DNA from: Desulfosediminicola ganghwensis
GTDB lineage: Bacteria > Desulfobacterota > Desulfobulbia > Desulfobulbales > Desulfocapsaceae
Direction: 5' to 3'
DNA length: 64,000 bases
Assembly (NCBI RefSeq): GCF_005116675.2
Contig: NZ_CP050699.1
Coordinates: forward strand, 4,178,001-4,242,000
How positions within the stretch are numbered: the first letter of the stretch is position 1; every line of letters starts with the position of its first letter. Shown piece after piece: positions 46,807 to 53,650 of this stretch. Position numbers and translations under genes: made by a program. The notes under the pieces were generated by a model. That model did no database searches and was not told where the DNA came from. It was given only the letters and a program-made list of their open reading frames with translations.

Positions 46807-47670
46807 TCAGACTAATCCCTTCTCTTTTAACAGCGGCACTGGGTCCACAAGATGGCGTTTGAACCATTTTTTATGATCATCGACACCAAAGGCAATACAA
46901 AGGAGCTCAGAAAAATGGAATGTTGGGATTTGTTGTTTTAATGAACATCGAATTTCAAGGTTCAGGTGGCACATTGCACAGGCTGTTACCAGACATTCGG
47001 CTTCCGATTCTATTGCGTTATCCATGATCTGGTTGACCACCTTGGTAGTAACCTCTGGCTTGGCAACCGACAAATACGTTCCGCAACACTTGGAAAAGTT
47101 TTGCCAGGAAACAGGTTCTGCACCAAGCATTTTTAGGGTTTTCTCCATAATTCCTGTATGCCGTTTGTCTTTTCTAAGGATTGGAGGCTTTGCCAGCATG
47201 CACCCGTAATATGAAGCGAAGCGAATACCGTTGAGCGGTTTGGTCATGTTCTTATCAATAACAGTCTGATCAAGTTTCGTTAACAGGTCAAAGAAATGGA
47301 TTATTTCCAGATCCTGATCAAAATTTCGCTCCCATCGGTTTTTGTACATCTCCTTTGCCTGGTCATCGCTTTTCAGCTCTTCATGGGTTGAGCGCATCCT
47401 GATGTAGCAACTTGGGCAGGCAACCAGCAGGGGAAGTCCTTGTTGAGCAAGGGAGATGTTTCTTTGTGGAAGAAGGGCGGCAGCCTCAGAATCTATGCTG
47501 TGGGCAGAGGAGGAACCACAGCAGTTCCAGTCATCTAATTCCTCAAGATGTATCCCGACCTTTTCGCAGAATTTATAAATTGAGCGATTGTTTTCGTGAC
47601 CGGAAGCAGCCAGGGAACACCCTGGAAAATAGGCGTAGGTGTTTTCTTTACTTTTTAAAGATGCTTTCAA
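46807..47670 (-). CDS. HdrB-like protein with two CCG domains
   Basis: A 287-residue protein with YFPGCSLAASG near residue 15, WNCCGSSSAH near 50 and SKCCGTYLS near 195. ACPSCYIRM and TACAMCHLNL complete the two CX(n)CCGX(n)CXXC cysteine-rich domains. In HdrB these bind non-cubane 4Fe-4S clusters that reduce disulfides. Partner HdrA is absent here, so the electron source and the disulfide substrate are unknown. It overlaps the HdrC-like gene by 23 nt. Confidence 0.88.
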   Translation of the reverse strand: MKASLKSKENTYAYFPGCSLAASGHENNRSIYKFCEKVGIHLEELDDWNCCGSSSAHSIDSEAAALLPQRNISLAQQGLPLLVACPSCYIRMRSTHEELKSDDQAKEMYKNRWERNFDQDLEIIHFFDLLTKLDQTVIDKNMTKPLNGIRFASYYGCMLAKPPILRKDKRHTGIMEKTLKMLGAEPVSWQNFSKCCGTYLSVAKPEVTTKVVNQIMDNAIESEAECLVTACAMCHLNLEIRCSLKQQIPTFHFSELLCIAFGVDDHKKWFKRHLVDPVPLLKEKGLV

Positions 47671-48181
47671 TGGACTGTATATCCTTAACTTTTTTGGCTC
47701 TAAGATCGAGCTTTCGTTTAGCGAGCATGGTTAAACCAAGGCCGATATCTTGAAAAAGATCCTTTTTCTTCAGCTTATACCGCATCATGATTTCAAGTTT
47801 ATGGGCCCGTCCATATTTCTTGACGGACTTAAGCATCTGTTCATGAAAGTTCAAAATATCCGGTTCACCTATAGCAACCCCTTTTTCCATTGCCAATTGT
47901 CGCAGGGCATCCATAACCGTTGGGATATCGATAGCCATCGGACAACTATCACAACAGGTATTGCAACCAACACAGACCCAGATTGTGGATGATTTGAGTA
48001 CGGGCTCGCCCATCCCAAACTGGAGCATTCGCATAATCACATTGGGATGAATGTCCATTGCATCTAAAAAGGGACAAGCATTGGCGCAGGTTCTGCACTG
48101 GAAACAGAGATTGAAGTTAACTTCGGAGTGGCCACGGACATCTTCTAAAACACGCTTCATCTCTTGGCTTGACAGTTTCAT
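47648..48181 (-). CDS. HdrC-like 4Fe-4S protein
   Basis: A 177-residue protein with two ferredoxin-type cysteine clusters: CFQCRTCANACPF near residue 25 and CVGCNTCCDSCPM near 70. The rest is mostly helical. This is the HdrC type, which passes electrons to HdrB. Upstream of HdrB and overlapping it, the pair is one transcription unit. The nearest upstream gene is on the opposite strand. Confidence 0.88.
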   Translation of the reverse strand: MKLSSQEMKRVLEDVRGHSEVNFNLCFQCRTCANACPFLDAMDIHPNVIMRMLQFGMGEPVLKSSTIWVCVGCNTCCDSCPMAIDIPTVMDALRQLAMEKGVAIGEPDILNFHEQMLKSVKKYGRAHKLEIMMRYKLKKKDLFQDIGLGLTMLAKRKLDLRAKKVKDIQSIESIFKK

Positions 48182-48506
48182 CAGGAATCCTTTTGGTCAT
48201 ACTTGATGCTGCTTATTCTCCTAATCCAAGAAAGAATATCGAATTTACAACTACTACATTGTAACCATTCAATAGGAGAAGGCCATTGACCTATGTCAAA
48301 TTGATGTTTCTATTTTAGGTACTTCTTCAGACGCTTATCCTGTTCGATATATTGGAGAGTTGAATTGTACTGCTGGTGTTTTGCTGCTTAATGGTGAAAT
48401 ATGGTCAAGTGCATATATTTACTGCATAAAATGTTATGTGAATTCACCAAAAGAACTCTTCCTTTATAACAACATTGACAAATCAATCCTGAAGTATGAA
48501 GAAAAA
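48182..48506. other. Gene-poor stretch, nothing recognised
   Basis: About 325 bases with no supported gene. Frames here lead into the carboxymuconolactone decarboxylase remnant but have no protein-like pattern until about 48480. Confidence 0.35.
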
Positions 48507-48824
48507 ATGTGGCAACTGTTCGATATCTCCAAACAGGAGATGCCAGAACTGACAGACGCTTAAAATGGTCCTGTGAAAGGTGCTGATTAAAGTGAAGGTC
48601 CCATCGATCTGAAAACAAAACGGTTGATTTCATTAGCTGTTGCTATTCAAGCAGGATGTAAGGATTGCATGATTTCTCAGACGTCACATGCAATTGAACT
48701 TGGGGCAACACCAGCAGAGATTTTTGAGACCTGCTCTGTAGCAATCAGTATGGGTGGAACGTTGGCCTGGAGTAAAGCGTTAATCATTGCCGAATACTTA
48801 AGAGAGCGGGAGATAATGAAATAA
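48507..48824 (+). pseudogene. Carboxymuconolactone decarboxylase/AhpD-like, two in-frame stops
   Basis: One continuous frame from ATG 48507 reads MWQLFDISKQEMPELTDA, TAA (48561-48563), eight codons, TAA (48588-48590), then GPIDLKTKRLISLAVA and GCKDCMISQTSHAIELGAT. The last part is the CMD domain with its redox CxxC (CKDC). The frame is the same before and after both stops, so only nonsense changes separate the parts. The gene is likely dead, or the second part restarts at TTG 48615. The domain works as a small reductase or decarboxylase. Confidence 0.7.
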
Positions 48825-48919
48825 ACCATAATCTGATTACCACTCATCCTCAGCACGTAATCCGAGGGATGATGTACCTGTTATTGCGGGACGATTTAAA
48901 CCCGTCCATGGGGACTTGA

Positions 48920-49126
48920 TTGTGGCCGTCCAGGCTCCGACATACCATGGTGACCCAACTCCTCAATGCCAATGCTGATCTGGTGAGTATCCAGGAAATA
49001 CTGGGGCACACGAAGATCAAGATAACCCAGGGTTATAGCAAATTATCGAATCTGAAAGCGCAGAAAGATTATTTTCAGGCAATGGAAATAGTGGTAGCGA
49101 AGACCACAATCAGGCAGCTGGAATGA
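48920..49126 (+). pseudogene. Tyrosine recombinase, C-terminal fragment
   Basis: The 68 codons begin with RLRHTMVTQLLNANADL and have IQEILGHTKIKITQGYSK, the C-terminal RH...LGH...Y catalytic part of tyrosine recombinases. No start codon or N-terminal domain is linked. It is unlike the recombinases of the IS91-like elements here, so it belongs to another lost integrating element. Confidence 0.75.
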
Positions 49127-49443
49127 CCACAGACGTCCAGGGGGCTCTGCCCCCTACCCCCCGAGGTTTAAAGCATTATGACCATAAGGATGGATGAAAA
49201 AAAGGAAGACCGGGTAATACAACCCGGCCGCCACCCTTACGGTGCTCATCTCGGCGCTCGGGTCGCTCCTCAGCGTTGCCCTATCCTCCGGATGAGTATT
49301 AAAAGAATAGCAGTTGATTGATCCCAGGGCAAGCGAGCACAGTCTAGTGATAGACTTGACATCGGACGCAAAGAGGCATGAAAATAGAGTATAGCTAACA
49401 GATCAATCTAAAAAGAAAAAACAGGATCTGTTACGTATATAGA
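49127..49443. other. Gene-poor stretch with G/C hairpins
   Basis: The stretch holds two short hairpins: GGGGGC/GCCCCC (49140-49154) and CCGGGT/ACCCGG near 49209. There is no supported gene. They look like the edge of a mobile element or a terminator without a T run. Confidence 0.4.
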
Positions 49444-49448
49444 CTGTG
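49421..49448. repeat. 28-bp direct repeat, copy 1
   Basis: This sequence ends in GTTACGTATATAGACTGTG and recurs at 50423-50450 with two mismatches. The copies bracket the YgjV-like gene, 1 kb apart. They could be target duplications or element ends. Confidence 0.5.
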
Positions 49449-49525
49449 AAGATGAGGTTGCCCCTGTCTGGTGAGTGAGGTTGCTCGCGGCTGAGGCGGG
49501 TCTGAAGGGCTTCAGGAAGAATCTC
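49444..49525. repeat. 82-bp repeat, copy 2
   Basis: It matches 42012-42093 with about four mismatches and contains GAGGTTGC twice. It joins directly to the 28-bp repeat. It suggests a solo insertion-sequence end. Confidence 0.5.
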
Positions 49526-49761
49526 TACTGGTGAAAGGTAGAAGTAGGCTATAGCTGCCATTTCTAACCTCCAAAGTAGATACAGGGACGGAGAGCTGTA
49601 GCCTTGCCTGTCACATACAAGGAAGAGAAGATAGTTCTTCTCCCTTTGTATCCTTACTTTTTTCTACCAGAACGGAAAAGGCTTGCAACCAGATGGTTAT
49701 TCCGTGTAAATGCGTACCTGATGCTTTCGTTTTTACTCCTTTATCTCTATAGGCAGTTGCC

Positions 49762-50271
49762 ATGTCACTCTACACTTTATCCCAAATCCTCATTGGCTTT
49801 GCCATCATAACCGATCTGGCATCATTTCAGTTCAAGCAAAAGAAACATATCGTCTACTGTTTTCTTATCTCCTGTACCCTGATTGGCCTTCATTTCATGT
49901 GTCTTGGCCACTGGACAGCCGCAGGGCTAGCCCTGCTCTCCCTTGCTCGATTCACCGCCTGCCTATATACGACCTCTACCCGGGTACTCATTTCTTTCCT
50001 GGTGTCCGTAGCACTTATCGGTCTGTTCACCTATGACGGATACCTCACCCTGCTTGGATGCGCAGCCACGACATTCGGCACCATTGCCTCCTTTTGCAAA
50101 GACGACAAGCCACTTCGTCAGTTCATGGCCGTATGCGCCGGGCTCTGGATCATTCATAACTATCTTGCTGGCTCTCCTGGTGCCGTACTTCTGGAGACGA
50201 TTTTCCTATCATCCAACTTGGTCGGGTATTTCAGATATTATATACGGCCTCGTAGGACAGCGGTGAACTAA
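49762..50271 (+). CDS. YgjV-family inner membrane protein
   Basis: A 169-residue protein with about six membrane helices and the YgjV pattern of a QFKQKKHIVYCF segment after the first helix and ALLSLARFTACLY in the middle. The function of the family is unknown. It is bracketed by 28-bp repeats, so it may have moved as a unit. A 68-codon frame that starts at 49604 in another frame is not supported. Confidence 0.75.
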   Translation: MSLYTLSQILIGFAIITDLASFQFKQKKHIVYCFLISCTLIGLHFMCLGHWTAAGLALLSLARFTACLYTTSTRVLISFLVSVALIGLFTYDGYLTLLGCAATTFGTIASFCKDDKPLRQFMAVCAGLWIIHNYLAGSPGAVLLETIFLSSNLVGYFRYYIRPRRTAVN

Positions 50272-51230
50272 GAGCCCTTTCCTGATCCTGAAAACTCAGA
50301 ACACTTACGCCGTAGTTCCATACATTTAATCGTAACGGTTTCACCTATCGGGTAAAACTTTTCCGGTTATAGGGTACCGCCCAGATTCATGCGAAAATGC
50401 ACGCTAAGGGATTTGACGGTAAACAGGTTTTGTTACGTATATAGACTGTGCATCGCCGGTTCTGATCCGCAAAAGCTTGGGATCGGCTTTCCACCTCCGT
50501 CTACCTGAAGAGCATCAGGAACAAGGTAAACCGAGGTGAAGAATCCACGGCAATGTATTGCCAGGATAAATCTGTTGCTGTCTCCATCGAGGATGGCTGC
50601 CCCATCTCCTTCAATCGTTCCGGGGTGGTTCGAGCTGATGATACTGCTCCAAAGCCAACGAGACACACCCTGTTGTGCAGGGGATATACATCACTTTTCA
50701 AGCTTGAGTCTACTTCAAACTGTTTGAAGATGGTCAGGATCGGCACCCCCCATCTCTTTGGTCGTACGCAGCTAATAGCTTTAGCAAACTGTCTTAGCAG
50801 TCCTAATGCAGCAGGGCTGTTGGTCGAGTTTTCACCCAATGGCCAACTTTTATTAAAGCCTAGAAATCAGAATTTTTCTTTGAGAACATACAGAAGAGGC
50901 TATATAATTTTAACGACTGTGGTGTATTAGGCCGAAGGGTAATTAGCGAACATTGCTCGAAAGTGCATCTATCCGATAATACGATATTTACCCAACTAGA
51001 AATCATCGATTCATGTCCGCCAATCAGGTTTCGGCTTAATAATTGCAAAAGGCCGAAAAGGTGGCTCTAAAAATTCAATATCCCAGATAGTGAATGCTGG
51101 TGCACAACATGTTCGTGGTGGACGCATATGACTACACATGACTCGCATGCAGGCCAGGATCAACTGACAGAGTGAAAGCTCAATATCCCAAAATCTTGAA
51201 TTCTTATCTCCTGGATCAGGGGAGCCAATT
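50272..51230. other. Long gene-poor stretch, nothing named
   Basis: Nearly 960 bases contain the second 28-bp repeat (50423-50450) and frames at 50500-50930 on both strands that do not match any family I know. A strong ribosome-binding site (GGGGAG) precedes 51231. It may be decayed coding DNA. Confidence 0.4.
50423..50450. repeat. 28-bp direct repeat, copy 2
   Basis: It pairs with the copy at 49421-49448 (26 of 28 bases the same). After it the sequences differ completely. Confidence 0.5.
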
Positions 51231-51827
51231 ATGGAGAGCAGGCACAAACTTGTACTCCTGCGGCACGGGTTAAGTGACTGGAACCAGCAGAACCGCTTTA
51301 CCGGTTGGCAAGACGTAGACCTTGCCGAAGCCGGAATCGCCGAGGCACATAAGGCTGGTGCTGCCTTGCGCGAGGCGGGATACCGGTTCGATGTCGCCTA
51401 CACCTCTTTACTCAAGCGAGCTATTCGAACGCTATGGATCGTTTTGGACGAACTCGATCGGCAGGTCCTGGTCGACCGACCGGATATCCATGGACGTGAA
51501 GCCATCCTGAAGATCCATTCCAGAAATGTGATTTTTGGTCCCGATGTCGACCTCGGCAAAATCGCCGGTCGCACACCGGGTTTTGTCGGGGCGGACCTGG
51601 CCAACATTATCAATGAAGCTTCTCTCAGAGCGCAGGGTGTCTTGAATGATCTGGCCCATATCCTTTTTGAAAAGGAAAGCGTGCAGGGAGAGGAGCTGAG
51701 GAAGATGCTGTCAGTAGCCCCATCGGGAATGGCGAACATATCTCCCGAGCAGCCATCCTCGAACAGCGCCGGAAAAAGCGATAATGAAAATGTTGACCAT
51801 TCTGGAAACACAGAGAAATCCACGTAA
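51231..51827 (+). pseudogene. Chimera of phosphoglycerate mutase N-terminus and FtsH pieces
   Basis: The first 78 or so residues are the start of 2,3-bisphosphoglycerate-dependent phosphoglycerate mutase ([12 protein letters not shown] with the catalytic [33 protein letters not shown]). From about residue 79 it is Fts[36 protein letters not shown], then a jump to the FtsH tail ([17 protein letters not shown]). The M41 protease domain with its HEXXH is missing. Both junctions keep the frame, the first near 51465 and the second near 51641. Neither parent activity is expected, though it could still be expressed from its good ribosome-binding site. Confidence 0.85.
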
Positions 51828-51897
51828 CCCCCTGATGGGCTGAATGCGGGAATCGTCCAGTTGGGAAAACAAATGCCCGCAAATATGGAGGTTCATT

Positions 51898-52338
51898 ATG
51901 GCAATAGTACGATGGGATCCATGGCGAGAAATTGAGGATATGGTCGAACGCTACACGAGAGCTGTAGGGCAACCTCGAGCGGGAAGCCAAGAGGTTATTG
52001 CTGCAGGGGATTGGGCTCCCCGTGTAGACATCATTGAGACCGATAAGGCATTCGTAATCAAAGCAGAAATTCCCGAGGTAAATAGAGAAGATGTCAAGGT
52101 TACAGTAGACAATGGTATCTTGACGATTCGGGGGGAGAGAAAACAGGAGATAGAGGAGAAAGGAAAAAAAATCCATCGAATCGAACGATCTTTCGGAATC
52201 TTCACCCGGAGTTTTACCTTGCCCGACAATGTCGATGAAAAGAACATCAAGGCTTCGTTCAAGGATGGCATGCTGAACCTGCAGATTCTGAAGACTGAGG
52301 AGGTAAAGCAAAAAGCCATTGAGATTAAAGTAGAGTAA
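51898..52338 (+). CDS. Small heat shock protein, Hsp20 family
   Basis: A 146-residue alpha-crystallin chaperone: N-terminal RWDPWREIEDM, the crystallin domain (about residues 38-135) with VDIIETDKAFVIKAEIPEV and the GILTIRGER strand, and FKDGMLNLQI near the end; the short tail contains IEIK. It binds unfolding proteins without ATP. The start at 51898 has GGAGG 6 nt upstream. It follows the GpmA/FtsH chimera, as in heat-resistance islands where FtsH and Hsp20 genes sit side by side. Confidence 0.93.
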   Translation: MAIVRWDPWREIEDMVERYTRAVGQPRAGSQEVIAAGDWAPRVDIIETDKAFVIKAEIPEVNREDVKVTVDNGILTIRGERKQEIEEKGKKIHRIERSFGIFTRSFTLPDNVDEKNIKASFKDGMLNLQILKTEEVKQKAIEIKVE

Positions 52339-52976
52339 CAAGAAATGAATTCTAACTATCAATAGGACCTGGGAAAAGCACTTGCTTTTCCCAGCCGGTT
52401 CACTGCTGAACGTTTACAAGCCGATAACGTAAGATCATATAAACTCTCTTGTCCAGCTATCAGGATGGCCAACCAACTCAAAACAATGGATTCTCCATTT
52501 CCAACTGAAGCATTACAGGACAGCCATGACATTGTCAGCTTTTCGCATATTTTATTCCCTTTGCGAGAGCTTGAAGTGAAGCACAACAGTGAGCACTAAG
52601 CATTGCGTCGCATACAAGATGCTCCAATAAAATGGGAATGGCTGCATCGACAGTGAGGGTCTAAAGGTCATATTTGCCCAAGTGGTTAAATATGACCTTT
52701 AGCCTGTGGGTGACGACACACATTCAGAGGAGGCGGCATAAGTGAATTATACTAAAAATGCAGAGTGATGGGGTGTAGAGAGAGCTGGTATCGGGCACTT
52801 AGCATGGGAATTGCTGAACTAAGATTATAGGTACACTTCTGCTGCATCTCATGTGGAAGACAGGTTCTGCCATGAGTATTCAGATGAGTCCTCTGCACGA
52901 CAGCCTGATCGTGCGAAGATGGGGTGCTGCTGAACGCATACGATCGTCTCACCTTTCTTTATTTGAGGAGAATACA
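52339..52976. other. Gene-poor stretch with a strong hairpin
   Basis: About 640 bases between Hsp20 and the coiled-coil gene with no supported gene. It contains the 15-bp inverted repeat at 52661-52702. Confidence 0.45.
52661..52702. repeat. 15-bp perfect inverted repeat
   Basis: CTAAAGGTCATATTT (52661-52675) pairs with AAATATGACCTTTAG (52688-52702) over a 12-nt loop. There is no T run after it. It is as strong as a terminator stem and could also be an operator or a remnant of a mobile element. Confidence 0.6.
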
Positions 52977-53273
52977 ATGAGTGATAAAAAAAAATTACAG
53001 GAAAAGCTTAAAAACGATGTTGAACTGGCACAAGTCAAACTTGCTGAGTTCAAAGCTAACATCAAAAGCGTAGCAGGTAGTGTTTGATCCGAAAATGTCG
53101 GACGTATTGATTTGCTGGAACAGAGAATTGAAGAAGCAAAGCAGCGGTTGCTCGAATTGAATCGGACTCAGGACAGTGTGTCGGAGCAAATTATGGAAGG
53201 GGTTGAGGATACCTGGAAAGCATTGCAGGATTCCCTTCAAGATGTCATCTCCACTTTTGAAGGGCATCATTAA
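52977..53273 (+). pseudogene. Small coiled-coil protein gene with an in-frame TGA
   Basis: ATG 52977 follows GAGGAG. The frame reads MSDKKKLQEKLKNDVELAQ onward for 36 codons, meets TGA at 53085-53087, and then continues in the same frame as RIDLLEQRIEEAKQRLLEL to TAA at 53271-53273 (99 codons in all). Both halves are helical with heptad spacing, the second clearly a coiled coil, so they look like one gene. Small coiled-coil proteins of this kind occur in stress islands. A nonsense mutation is the simplest reading; selenocysteine insertion is possible but no hairpin was recognised. Confidence 0.65.
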
Positions 53274-53487
53274 TGCTGCCCGTGAATGCCGAAAATATCA
53301 CATAATTGTGGTAGCTGGTGATATTGTCAGTGAAATTCTCACCCATGCAGAGAGCCAGAAGGCCGATATGATCATTGTCGGGACCCATGGCCAACAGACA
53401 CAGGGTGAAATTGTTCTCGGCAGTATCTCCGAACAATTTCTCAGAAAGGCTCCATGCCCGGTATTGGTTATAAATCCATATAGGTAG
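53274..53487 (+). pseudogene. Universal stress protein (UspA), C-terminal fragment
   Basis: The frame ends with GDIVSEILTHAESQKADMII, VGTHGQQTQGEIVLGSISEQ and a final PCPVLVI, the nucleotide-binding end of UspA proteins (G-x2-G-x9-G type loop in GTHGQ...GEIVLGS). The first half of the fold is missing. The frame continues upstream into the coiled-coil gene without a start of its own, so it appears truncated by the same rearrangement. Confidence 0.7.
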
Positions 53488-53650
53488 TCAAGTGCTGAGA
53501 GAGCAAGAGCTGCCTTGAATGTCACTCAGGACAAACTACAAGTAATCCAGCTAACCGTAAACGGATGCGGATCCAGAAACTGAAAACTAGCTTTTTGAAA
53601 GACTATGAGATGATAACTGGAGTATTCAAACTGACTGAAGGAGGCGGACC

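Noticed and set aside
49604-49810. A 68-codon frame overlapping the YgjV-like gene
   Set aside because: It overlaps the start of a better-supported gene in another frame and its C-terminal half is only a shadow of that gene.
50553-50930. A 125-codon plus-strand frame and a 112-codon minus-strand frame on the same bases
   Set aside because: Neither matches a known family or has a clear start signal; they may be decayed coding DNA but cannot be supported.
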